Shown here: positions 57,072 through 64,000 of the stretch, piece by piece
How the letters are laid out: every line of letters starts with the position of its first letter
Numbering within the stretch: position 1 is the stretch's first letter
Assembly (NCBI RefSeq): GCF_017811155.1
Contig: NZ_JACVCV010000006.1
Coordinates: 124,001-188,000 of the forward strand
Direction of reading: 5' to 3'
Length of the DNA: 64,000 nucleotides
DNA from: Lunatimonas salinarum
Lineage (GTDB): Bacteria; Bacteroidota; Bacteroidia; Cytophagales; Cyclobacteriaceae
Translations under genes and position numbers: made by a program
The notes under the pieces: generated by a model
Database searches by the model: none
The model's input: only the letters and a program-made list of their open reading frames with translations
Told to the model about the DNA's origin: nothing

Positions 57072-58637
57072 ATGGGAATGTCATTATACATTATTATCGC
57101 GGGAGTAATTGGTATCCTGCTTGGTGCGCTTTTAGCGAGTTTATTTACCAAAAACAACAGTAAAAAAATAGAGGAAGAAGCCCGGGATAAGGCCAAGAGC
57201 CTTTTGAGAGAGGCAGAGATTACGGCCGAAGGTATCAAGAAGGATAAAATCCTCGAAGCCAAGGAAAAATACCTGAAACTAAAAGCTGAATTTGAGGAGG
57301 ACGTAAACAAGAAGAAAAGCGTTCTCTCCACTAATGAAAACAAGCTCAAGCAGCGGGAACAGCAACTCTCCAAAGAGATGGAGCAGCTTAAGCGAAAGGA
57401 AGCCGAGCTGGATAGTAAAAAGGAAAACCTCAGTGCTCAACTGCATGCCGTACAGGTGAAAAAGGAAGAATTGGATCGGGTGACCAATCAGCGGATTACC
57501 GACTTGGAAAAAGTTGCTTTGCTCACCAAAGAAGAAGCCCGAGAGCAGCTAATCGAAATGCTGAAGGATGAAGCTACCACCCGTGCATCTTCTCACATCA
57601 AGGACATCTTGGATCAAGCCAAGCTTACCGCCACGAAGCAGGCCAAGAAAATCGTGCTTGATACGATTCAGCGTACTGCGACAGAGCACGCAATCGAAAA
57701 CTGTGTATCCATATTCAATATAGAAAGCGACGATGTGAAGGGTAAGATCATCGGAAGGGAAGGTCGGAATATCCGGGCATTGGAGGCTGCCACCGGTGTG
57801 GAGATTGTCGTGGACGATACACCTGAGGCAATTATCATCTCCGGCTTTGACCCGGTGCGTAGGGAGGTTGCTAGGCTGTCGTTGCACCGGTTGGTTCAAG
57901 ATGGTAGGATCCACCCGGCCCGTATAGAGGAAGTGGTTGCCAAAACTGAAAAGAACATAGACGAAGAGATCATCGAAATCGGGGAAAGAACCTGTATTGA
58001 ACTTGGTATCCACGGCTTGCACCCCGAACTGATTAAGATGGTCGGAAGGCTGCGTTTCAGATCTTCCTACGGCCAAAATCTATTACAGCACTCGCGAGAA
58101 GTGGCCAAGCTGAGTGCAACCATGGCCGCGGAAATGGGCTTCAACGCCAAATTGGCCAAGCGGGCCGGCTTGCTTCACGATATTGGAAAAGTGTACCCAG
58201 AAGAGGCGGAGCTTCCTCACGCAATCTTGGGTATGGAATTGGCCAAGAAATACAAGGAACATCCTGAGGTAATCAACGCGATTGGTGCCCACCACGACGA
58301 AATTGAGATGACCTCCATGCTATCGCCGATCGTACAGGCCTGTGATGCTATCTCCGGCTCCAGGCCGGGTGCTCGTCGAGAAATCATGGATAGCTATATC
58401 AAGCGTCTGAAAGACTTAGAAAACTTAGCACTAAGCTTTGATGGGGTCAACAAATGCTTCGCGATGCAGGCAGGCCGTGAACTGCGCGTGCTTGTGGATG
58501 CGGACAATGTGGATGACGCGACCGCGGGGAAGCTGTCTTTTGATATCTCCCAGCGCATCGAAAAGGAAATGCAGTATCCTGGACAGATCAAGATTACCGT
58601 AATACGGGAAATGCGCGCGGTAAATTACGCCAAGTAG
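57072..58637 (+). CDS. rny: Ribonuclease Y
   Basis: 521 residues. An N-terminal membrane segment (about 4-23), a long coiled coil (about 28-150), a KH domain with [24 protein letters not shown] (about 225-250), and an HD domain with [11 protein letters not shown] (about 360-370) and GAHHDEI. RNase Y starts mRNA decay at the membrane. Its position after zapA recurs in Bacteroidota. Confidence 0.96.
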   Translation: MGMSLYIIIAGVIGILLGALLASLFTKNNSKKIEEEARDKAKSLLREAEITAEGIKKDKILEAKEKYLKLKAEFEEDVNKKKSVLSTNENKLKQREQQLSKEMEQLKRKEAELDSKKENLSAQLHAVQVKKEELDRVTNQRITDLEKVALLTKEEAREQLIEMLKDEATTRASSHIKDILDQAKLTATKQAKKIVLDTIQRTATEHAIENCVSIFNIESDDVKGKIIGREGRNIRALEAATGVEIVVDDTPEAIIISGFDPVRREVARLSLHRLVQDGRIHPARIEEVVAKTEKNIDEEIIEIGERTCIELGIHGLHPELIKMVGRLRFRSSYGQNLLQHSREVAKLSATMAAEMGFNAKLAKRAGLLHDIGKVYPEEAELPHAILGMELAKKYKEHPEVINAIGAHHDEIEMTSMLSPIVQACDAISGSRPGARREIMDSYIKRLKDLENLALSFDGVNKCFAMQAGRELRVLVDADNVDDATAGKLSFDISQRIEKEMQYPGQIKITVIREMRAVNYAK

Positions 58638-58663
58638 GAACGCAATGTACTAAACAAGCTTTG

Positions 58664-58693
58664 AGGGAGTGGTCGATATCACTCCCTTTTTTT
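58664..58693 (+). terminator. Intrinsic terminator after rny
   Basis: GGGAGTG (58665-58671) and CACTCCC (58680-58686) around an 8-nt loop, then TTTTTTT. A frame starting at 58661 would run through it, supporting the later start of the next gene. Confidence 0.9.
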
Positions 58694-58732
58694 ATATCTT
58701 TATCATCCACAGAGTTGAATTCTTCGTGCGAC

Positions 58733-59074
58733 ATGATGATAAACTATAACAACCGAAAATTCCGGCCGGTAAGCAATACTGCTAATGGAGAGACCTCCGC
58801 GGATACCGTTTTTTTGTACGAGCAGTCAGGGGATACACTTACTTCATCCTACGCCGGAGGCGACATCGTACAGGGTCATTTGATGGGAAAAGTGGACGGA
58901 GACGGCAACATCACGATGTGCTATCATCAGATAAATCGAAAGGGAGAGCTGAATAGCGGAATATGCCATTCCCGTCCGGAAATAATGGAGAATGGCAAAA
59001 TCCGCCTTTTTGAGGCTTGGCGATGGTTTACCGGGGACAAAGGCACAGGAGAATCCGTTTTGGAAGAAATTTAA
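58733..59074 (+). CDS. Small conserved protein (often labelled n-acetylglutamate synthase)
   Basis: 113 residues from the ATG at 58733 (a second ATG is the next codon). The pattern NYNNRKFRPVSNTANGE, TSSYAGGDIVQGHLMG and GKIRLFEAWRW marks a short beta-rich family often annotated as n-acetylglutamate synthase in databases. It lacks a GNAT acetyl-CoA motif and is far shorter than ArgA, so that label is doubtful. Fourteen bp before the SnoaL-like gene, probably co-transcribed. Confidence 0.8.
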   Translation: MMINYNNRKFRPVSNTANGETSADTVFLYEQSGDTLTSSYAGGDIVQGHLMGKVDGDGNITMCYHQINRKGELNSGICHSRPEIMENGKIRLFEAWRWFTGDKGTGESVLEEI

Positions 59075-59088
59075 CCTAATGAAGCGGT

Positions 59089-59466
59089 ATGGATCGAGGT
59101 GAAAAGCTTATTCACGATTATATAGCTGCATACAATGCGTATGATGTGGAAGGAATGACTGCAGGGATGGCGTCCGATATGGTCTTTGTGAATATACAGG
59201 GCGGAGATATTACCCTTCGGTTAGAGGGTGTCGACGCCTTTCGGCGGCAAGCTGAGGAAGCGAAGTCTTATTTTTCATCGAGGAAACAAAAGATAAACCA
59301 CATCGTCCGACTAGGGGAAACATATGAAGTGGAAATTGACTACGAGGCCGTATTGGCGGTAGACCTGCCTAATGGCCTCTCTCAGGGGAAAAAATTATGT
59401 ATGACCGGAAAATCCATCTTTCGGATCGAAAAGGGTCAGATTGTGAACCTAACGGACATTAGTTAA
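59089..59466 (+). CDS. SnoaL-like (NTF2-fold) protein
   Basis: 125 residues. It has the NTF2-like pattern of an opening helix (IHDYIAAYNAYDVEGMTAGM), a beta strand pair and the middle FRRQAEEAKSYFSSR, closing with a strand SIFRIEKGQIVNLTDIS. Members are isomerases, hydrolases or binding proteins. No catalytic Asp/His pair can be assigned safely. It follows the preceding small gene by 14 bp. Confidence 0.8.
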   Translation: MDRGEKLIHDYIAAYNAYDVEGMTAGMASDMVFVNIQGGDITLRLEGVDAFRRQAEEAKSYFSSRKQKINHIVRLGETYEVEIDYEAVLAVDLPNGLSQGKKLCMTGKSIFRIEKGQIVNLTDIS

Positions 59467-59634
59467 CCCAAAAATAGATGACAGCTGTAAAAGTGTGCTA
59501 GGACGTAGTTTTATGAGGGAGAATGGAAGGTTTTTAGCTACATTGAAAAATCTCTGTAAGAGACGTTGTGGTAGGGTCTTAAATTGAAATCCACAGATGA
59601 GATTAGTTGATTTATGGCTATGGAAAGATGGGCT

Positions 59635-60735
59635 ATGAAATACAAGTTTGCGCTTTTGGGAGCTTTTATCCTTTATGGTTGCGTTACATACGACGAAAAT
59701 ATAGCCGATTTTCCAAGTCCTCCTACGATCTATTTCCCTCCAAAGGATGCTGATTTGTGGGAGAGTATTTCTCCCAATGAGTTAGGTTGGAATACCGCAA
59801 AGCTATCCGAGCTCTTTGCCTATTTGGAGAGTAATAACACACGGGCATTTATTGTCCTAAAGGACGGTAAAATTGCAATTGAAGCATACTTTGGAAAGAA
59901 TGTTTTGGGGAACGATTCATTTGATAAAGAATCGAGATGGTATTGGGCGTCGGCAGGCAAAGTACTGACTGCTACGCTAGTCGGTATTGCGCAGCAGGAG
60001 GGACTTTTGCGTATTGATGATCCTACATCCGACTATTTGGGAAGTGGCTGGACCAGCATGACCGCAGAAAGGGAGCGATTGATTACAGTTAGAAATCAAC
60101 TTACCATGACAACGGGGCTGTCGTACCAAATAAATGATCTGGATTGCACGCTTCCTGCATGTCTAACCTATGGTTCAGATGCTGGGAATCAGTGGTATTA
60201 TCACAATGCGCCGTATACATTGCTAGGAAAGGTCGTTGAGAATGCCGCCGGTATGGGCTATAATGAATATACCCGTCGAAAAATTCATTCCGTGACCGGT
60301 ATGAGTGGACAGTGGGTTACTCAAGGATTCAATCAGATCTATTGGAGCACAGCCCGGGATATGGCTCGATTTGGACTGTTGATTCTTAATAAGGGAACTT
60401 GGGGCACTACTGAAGTCCTATCCGATACGGGGTATTATACTCAAATGATCCAAACTTCACAGGATCTCAATCCCTCCTATGGATACCTTTGGTGGCTAAA
60501 CGGGAAAGGATCGATTAGGTTTCCAGGGCTGCCAAATTTGTTTAATTTGCCATTGGCAGATAATGCTCCGAGGGATTTGGTTGCTGGGTTGGGTAAAGAT
60601 GGCCAATTCGTTGAGATTGTTCCAAGTCAGGGTTTAGTAGTTGTTCGGATGGGGTCAGCACCAGACAACTCGCTTGTTCCAATTTTATTTCATAACGAAA
60701 TGTGGGAAAAGCTGGGATTGGTGATAATCCCGTGA
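59635..60735 (+). CDS. Class C beta-lactamase-like serine hydrolase lipoprotein
   Basis: 366 residues from the ATG at 59635 (MKYKFALLGAFILYGC), which gives a lipoprotein signal with Cys16; the frame extends 7 codons to 59614. The active site Ser106-x-x-Lys109 (SAGK), a YHN-type second motif (QWYYHNAPY) and a G-KDG-Q third motif are present, the penicillin-binding-protein layout. Such lipoproteins hydrolyse esters or peptides at the cell surface; antibiotic resistance is not implied. Confidence 0.86.
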   Translation: MKYKFALLGAFILYGCVTYDENIADFPSPPTIYFPPKDADLWESISPNELGWNTAKLSELFAYLESNNTRAFIVLKDGKIAIEAYFGKNVLGNDSFDKESRWYWASAGKVLTATLVGIAQQEGLLRIDDPTSDYLGSGWTSMTAERERLITVRNQLTMTTGLSYQINDLDCTLPACLTYGSDAGNQWYYHNAPYTLLGKVVENAAGMGYNEYTRRKIHSVTGMSGQWVTQGFNQIYWSTARDMARFGLLILNKGTWGTTEVLSDTGYYTQMIQTSQDLNPSYGYLWWLNGKGSIRFPGLPNLFNLPLADNAPRDLVAGLGKDGQFVEIVPSQGLVVVRMGSAPDNSLVPILFHNEMWEKLGLVIIP

Positions 60736-60927
60736 ATCGGTTTCCTTTGCCAGGGACGGTAGACTATCCGGTAAGGTTAGGTAATAGGAATTAAGGTTGG
60801 TTTATCTGGGCCTTTGGCTGGGTGATTTCGAAGGGCTGGGACCATGAATACTTTTTCGCAAAATCATTTGAGGTCACTTGCAGGACCGCGATTTACTTTC
60901 TACTTTTGCTGACCCAAATAGAGTGCT

Positions 60928-61009
60928 GCGCACGTGGTGAAACTGGTAGACACGCCACTTTGAGGGGGTGGTGCCTTCGGGTGTGGAAGTTCGAATCTTC
61001 TCGTGCGCA
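60928..61009 (+). tRNA. tRNA-Leu (anticodon GAG)
   Basis: Acceptor arms GCGCACG (60928-60934) and CGTGCGC (61002-61008) with discriminator A at 61009. The anticodon arm is CCACT-TTGAGGG-GGTGG, giving GAG. The variable arm is long (GTGCCTTCGGGTG region) as in class II tRNA-Leu, and the T arm is GGAAGTTCGAATCTTC. CCA is not encoded. Confidence 0.92.
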
Positions 61010-61014
61010 CAATG

Positions 61015-61041
61015 CCTTGCTTCTTTAAGCAAGGTTTTTTT
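61015..61041 (+). terminator. Intrinsic terminator after tRNA-Leu
   Basis: CCTTGCTT (61015-61022), 4-nt loop, AAGCAAGG (61027-61034), followed by TTTTTTT. Confidence 0.9.
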
Positions 61042-61043
61042 AT

Positions 61044-61051
61044 TACCTTTG
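61044..61051 (+). promoter_or_regulatory. -7 promoter element of prs
   Basis: TACCTTTG, exact TAnnTTTG, 48 bp before the prs ATG and just after the tRNA terminator. No good -33 box; the region is inside the terminator stem. Confidence 0.5.
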
Positions 61052-61099
61052 ATTCTTCATTCCTAGGAACCCATCCACAAAACAATCAACAAAGATCCC

Positions 61100-62026
61100 A
61101 TGCCTGAGGTAAAAATTTTCTCCGGAACCAATACCCCGGTGTTAGCAGAAAAAATCGCGAAAGCATACGGTCAGGACTTGGGAAAGTTAACCATCAGCAA
61201 ATTCAGTGACGGTGAGCTTTCTCCCAGTTTTGACGAATCCATCAGAGGTTGCAACGTTTTTTTGATTCAGTCGACCAATCCTTCGGCGGATAATCTGATG
61301 GAGTTGTGCTTGATGATTGATGCAGCCAAAAGGGCGAGTGCCTACAAAGTATGTGCGGTAATTCCCTATTACGGATATGCTAGACAAGACAGAAAGGATC
61401 GCCCTCGGGTTTCCATTGCTGCAAAACTCATCGCCAATATCCTCACTTCTGCGGGAGCCGATAGGATAATGACCTGCGACCTGCATGCAGGACAAATCCA
61501 AGGGTTTTTTGATATTCCTTTGGATCATTTAAATGGATCAGCTATCTTTGTGCCCTATTTGAAAAGCCTTGATCTTGGCAACCTTATTTTCGCCTCTCCC
61601 GATGTGGGAGGAGTGGGTAGGGCCAGAGCTTATGCCAAGTATTTTCATTCAGAAATGGTCGTCTGTGATAAGCATAGAAAACGGGCCAATGAAGTTGCCT
61701 CCATGCAGATTATTGGAGATGTAGAAGGGATGGACGTGGTGCTGGTGGACGATTTGGTAGATACTGCGGGTACGATTTGCAAAGCAGCGCAGATCATTAT
61801 GGACAAAGGGGCCAATTCGGTGAGGGCTATTTCCACCCATGGGGTTTTGTCTGGGAATGCCTATGAGAATATTGAGAATTCGGTACTTTCTGAGTTGGTA
61901 ATTACGGACACCATCCCCTCAAAGCAGGCATCCTCAAAAATTAAAGTACTGACTGTCGCTGATTTGTTTGCTAAGGCAATCCATGCTGTAACGGGCAATG
62001 AGTCAATAAGCGCACTGTTTCTTTAG
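61100..62026 (+). CDS. prs: Ribose-phosphate pyrophosphokinase
   Basis: 308 residues, usual length. It makes phosphoribosyl pyrophosphate from ribose 5-phosphate and ATP for nucleotide, His and Trp synthesis. YARQDRKDRPRVSIAAKL (about 94-111), the metal-binding CDLHAGQIQGFFDIP (about 127-141) and the PRPP loop VVLVDDLVDTAGTICKAA (about 212-229) are present. It is 43 bp before rplY, a common pair. Confidence 0.97.
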   Translation: MPEVKIFSGTNTPVLAEKIAKAYGQDLGKLTISKFSDGELSPSFDESIRGCNVFLIQSTNPSADNLMELCLMIDAAKRASAYKVCAVIPYYGYARQDRKDRPRVSIAAKLIANILTSAGADRIMTCDLHAGQIQGFFDIPLDHLNGSAIFVPYLKSLDLGNLIFASPDVGGVGRARAYAKYFHSEMVVCDKHRKRANEVASMQIIGDVEGMDVVLVDDLVDTAGTICKAAQIIMDKGANSVRAISTHGVLSGNAYENIENSVLSELVITDTIPSKQASSKIKVLTVADLFAKAIHAVTGNESISALFL

Positions 62027-62069
62027 AAAAAAAGAGAAAATTATTTTACACAATTATAGCTTAATATTT

Positions 62070-62651
62070 ATGAAATCAATTGAGATTATAGGGTTTAAAA
62101 GAGCAAATCTCGACGGCAGAGAACTTACCCAAATCAGGGAAGAGGGAAATGTTCCCTGTGTAGTGTATGGTCCAGGTATCAAAGAGCAGATACACTTTTA
62201 CGCTCCTATTATTTTGTTCAGAGATTTGATCTACACCCCAGAGGTGCACATGGTTGATTTGAACATTGAAGGTACCAAAATAAAGGCGGTATTGAAAGAA
62301 AGCCAATATCACCCGGTAAGTGAAATGATTCTTCATGCTGACTTCTTGGCTTACAGCGAAGACAAGCCTATCAAAATGGAAATACCGGTGACCATCACAG
62401 GATCTTCGCCTGGTATTATGAAAGGTGGTAAATTGGAAATAAAAACCAGAACTCTCACCGTAAAAGGTCTTGCAAAGGATCTGCCGGATAATATACCGGT
62501 AGACATCTCTTCGTTGGATTTAGGTAAGTCCTCCAAGGTAGGCGATTTGAAGGGTGAGAATTTTGAGATTTTAACCAGCCCTAACGTAACCATCGTAACC
62601 ATCGGAATTCCAAGGGCGCTCAGAGGCAAAAAGGCCGGAGACGAGTCTTAA
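62070..62651 (+). CDS. rplY: 50S ribosomal protein L25/Ctc
   Basis: 193 residues, the longer TL5/Ctc form. The N-terminal L25 domain (about 1-90, RANLDGRELTQIREEGNVPCVVYG) binds 5S rRNA and the C-terminal beta domain (about 95-185) is the general stress protein Ctc extension. It follows prs closely and is followed by a terminator and the dispersed repeat before pth. Confidence 0.95.
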   Translation: MKSIEIIGFKRANLDGRELTQIREEGNVPCVVYGPGIKEQIHFYAPIILFRDLIYTPEVHMVDLNIEGTKIKAVLKESQYHPVSEMILHADFLAYSEDKPIKMEIPVTITGSSPGIMKGGKLEIKTRTLTVKGLAKDLPDNIPVDISSLDLGKSSKVGDLKGENFEILTSPNVTIVTIGIPRALRGKKAGDES

Positions 62652-62675
62652 TTTACTAGCGGTAAAATCAAATTC

Positions 62676-62709
62676 AATCCTGTTTCTTTACGGAGGCAGG
62701 ATTTTTTTG
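62676..62709 (+). terminator. Intrinsic terminator after rplY
   Basis: Arms AATCCTG (62676-62682) and CAGGATT (62697-62703) with a 14-nt loop, then TTTTT. Confidence 0.75.
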
Positions 62710-62725
62710 TTATTCCCCCGTATAG

Positions 62726-62859
62726 GAAAAATCAATTATAGACACATGAAATCGAGCACGACGTACCCGTCACACACTGGGATGCCCCGATAGCTATCGG
62801 GGCAACCATGCGAGATTCCATGTGTGACCTTTGAAAAATCAATTATAGACACATGAAAT
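62726..62859 (+). repeat. Dispersed intergenic repeat, pth copy, with 27-bp direct repeats
   Basis: The unit 62746-62859 matches the queA copy. It contains the perfect palindrome GCCCCGATAGCTATCGGGGC (62784-62803) and the frame MKSSTTYPSHTGMPR-stop (62746-62793). The 27-bp segment 62726-62752 is repeated exactly at 62833-62859 (period 107); both contain AATTATAGACACATGAAAT, and the second supplies the pth ATG at 62853. Confidence 0.85.
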
Positions 62860-63413
62860 ACCTGGTAGCAGGGCTGGGAAACATTGGGCCTCAGTATGAA
62901 TTAACGCGACATAATGTGGGATTCCTCACCCTAGATAGGCTAGCAGATGTTAAGGGGATCGCCTGGGAGTCAAACAGACTCGCTTTTACGAGTTTTTACA
63001 AGCACAAAGGAAGGCAGATTCATTTAATAAAACCTACCACCTATATGAACCTGAGCGGTAAGGCGATCAGCTATTGGCTAAAGGAGCTTAAAATTGACCT
63101 AAGCAACCTGCTAGTCATTGTGGACGATATTGCGCTTCCATTTGGTAAGCTTCGGATGCGCCCCAAAGGATCTTCCGCAGGGCACAACGGACTGAAAAAC
63201 ATCGAAGAAATCCTCGGAACCCAGTCTTATGCGAGGCTTAAATTCGGCATTGGGGATGATTTCCCGAAGGGCAGGCAAGTAGATTATGTGCTGGGAAGGT
63301 TGCCCGAACCCGAACTGGCCGAGCTTCCTTTTATAATGGATCGGGCTATTCAGATTACAGAATCCTTTTGTACCGTGGGGATTCAGCAGACGATGAACCA
63401 ATTTAATCAATGA
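62853..63413 (+). CDS. pth: Peptidyl-tRNA hydrolase
   Basis: 186 residues. It frees peptides from stalled peptidyl-tRNA. Family motifs: GLGNIGPQYELTRHNVGF (residues about 7-24, containing catalytic His20), KPTTYMNLSGKAI (about 61-73), VDDIALPFGKLRMRPKGSSAGHNGLKNIE (about 90-120, with the conserved Asp). The start ATG is part of the upstream repeat; an earlier ATG (62746) is in the repeat but opens a 15-codon frame only. Confidence 0.97.
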   Translation: MKYLVAGLGNIGPQYELTRHNVGFLTLDRLADVKGIAWESNRLAFTSFYKHKGRQIHLIKPTTYMNLSGKAISYWLKELKIDLSNLLVIVDDIALPFGKLRMRPKGSSAGHNGLKNIEEILGTQSYARLKFGIGDDFPKGRQVDYVLGRLPEPELAELPFIMDRAIQITESFCTVGIQQTMNQFNQ

Positions 63414-63534
63414 TGCTTTCCGTTAGGAGTGGTCTTTATGTGCCTGTTGGACGGCAATGCATGCAGGATCCGAATGGCTCGTCAGGTCAGCAATTGATAG
63501 GAACCGCTTAAATTCTAATGATAATCGAAATCAT

Positions 63535-63828
63535 ATGACACTCATTAATCTTGGCATTCAAATTGTTCCAAAAGGCAAATCTTTGGACAGCTATGCACTG
63601 GTAGATAAGGCGATAGCCGTGATCCAAGCGTCTGGTATTAAACACACTGTGACGCCGTTTGAGACGGTTATGGAAGGGCCGCAGGAGAAATTGATGGCTA
63701 TCGCGAAGGAGGCCCAGAATGCCGTTTTCGAGGCCGGTGCGGAGGAAGTATTGATTTATTACCGCATGCAGATTCGCAAAGATTCCGATGTCACGATGGA
63801 TGAAAAAACAGCGAAGTTTCGGCAGTGA
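63535..63828 (+). CDS. Thiamine-binding (MTH1187/YkoF-like) family protein
   Basis: 97 residues from the ATG at 63535 (MTLINLGIQIVPKGKSLDSY); the frame extends upstream to 63457 without family-like sequence. It has the pattern of the thiamine-binding MTH1187/YqgV family: IKHTVTPFETVMEGPQEKLMAIAKEA. This ferredoxin-like fold forms homotetramers; some members bind thiamine. It is the last complete gene in the window and not part of a visible thiamine operon. Confidence 0.86.
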   Translation: MTLINLGIQIVPKGKSLDSYALVDKAIAVIQASGIKHTVTPFETVMEGPQEKLMAIAKEAQNAVFEAGAEEVLIYYRMQIRKDSDVTMDEKTAKFRQ

Positions 63829-63903
63829 CTGCGCAATGTAATCAGGGCTACCTGAGCTCCATAGTAGGTGTAGCTGAGTCGAAAGATCCTCTGTCTATCC
63901 TTT

Positions 63904-64000
63904 TCAGGGACGGCCTATATGCACCAGCGCATCGCCGGCGTTGATCACAGGTTGGTTGTTCAGTCCTATGACAAAGCCATTTGCCATACTTTTTACCGGT
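63904..64000 (-). CDS. C-terminal end of an AstE/AspA-family protein (partial)
   Basis: The last 31 codons of a minus-strand gene, cut by the right edge: the frame runs from position 63999 to a TGA at 63904-63906 and ends in PVINAGDALVHIGRP. The SMANGFVIGLNNQPVINAGDAL pattern matches the C-terminus of succinylglutamate desuccinylase/aspartoacylase-type proteins (a beta-barrel tail), but the zinc-binding part is outside the window. Family is a reasonable guess only. Confidence 0.5.
   Translation of the reverse strand, partial: PVKSMANGFVIGLNNQPVINAGDALVHIGRP

Noticed and set aside
59635-60735. Antibiotic-resistance beta-lactamase
   Set aside because: The SxxK/YxN layout is shared by many esterases and peptidases; lipoprotein form and lack of close class C features do not support resistance.

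Overview
The window looks like chromosomal DNA of a member of the Bacteroidota, most likely order Cytophagales (Cyclobacteriaceae-like). The evidence is phylum-typical genes (a GWxTD-domain protein, a DUF2723 membrane protein, RicT with a cysteine-rich N-terminus, LytS/LytTR pairs, the short DUF2795 protein, secreted DUF1080, DUF3500 and FG-GAP proteins) and upstream regions that repeatedly carry the Bacteroidota promoter pattern TTTG-N(about 19)-TAnnTTTG instead of a sigma70 -10 box. I see no phage, plasmid, transposase or CRISPR. Most of the window is ordinary core genome, with one accessory-looking block of secreted enzymes.

Layout. 1-4.7 kb (minus): recQ-purD-ricT, with ricT running off the left edge. 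4.7-6.8 kb (plus): kdsD and a mannose-1-phosphate guanylyltransferase, supplying Kdo precursor and GDP-mannose. 6.8-10.05 kb (minus): rmuC, rlmB and a GWxTD protein. 10.1-14 kb: a methyltransferase facing a large DUF2723 membrane protein. 14.3-20.6 kb (plus): a SAF-domain oxidoreductase, a secreted TPR-like protein, an Lrp/AsnC regulator and a Nudix-MATE-SDR operon, meeting a SixA-like phosphatase. 21.3-27.8 kb: a PQQ-type dehydrogenase lipoprotein with a cytochrome c domain, pgi, and a LytS/LytTR two-component pair.

28.4-36.6 kb (minus) is a block of exported proteins: an FG-GAP protein, a DUF3500 protein, a lipoprotein, a BNR_4-like propeller fused to a ThuA-like domain, a neutral-ceramidase-like hydrolase and a DUF1080 protein, followed by a small secreted protein of unknown role. 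It resembles a degradative locus without SusC/SusD. 36.8-41.3 kb has mogA, a polysaccharide deacetylase-like protein, a polytopic membrane protein and a MacB-like permease.

41.5-64 kb is mostly housekeeping: queA, ispD, a LiaF-like/LytS/LytTR envelope-sensing trio, DUF2795, DUF349, ettA, an aminotransferase, an S1/P1-type nuclease, rpsT, radC, a DUF1684 protein, pheT, a ZapB-like coiled coil, zapA, rny, small proteins, a class C beta-lactamase-like lipoprotein, tRNA-Leu(GAG), prs, rplY, pth and a thiamine-binding-family protein. The right edge holds the last 31 codons of a probable AstE/AspA-family protein.

The most unusual signal is a dispersed intergenic element of about 105 bp, present twice (immediately upstream of queA and of pth). 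It has a perfect GC-rich palindrome, a conserved 15-codon reading frame, and a right end that supplies the start codon context of the downstream gene. The pth copy is flanked by 27-bp perfect direct repeats.
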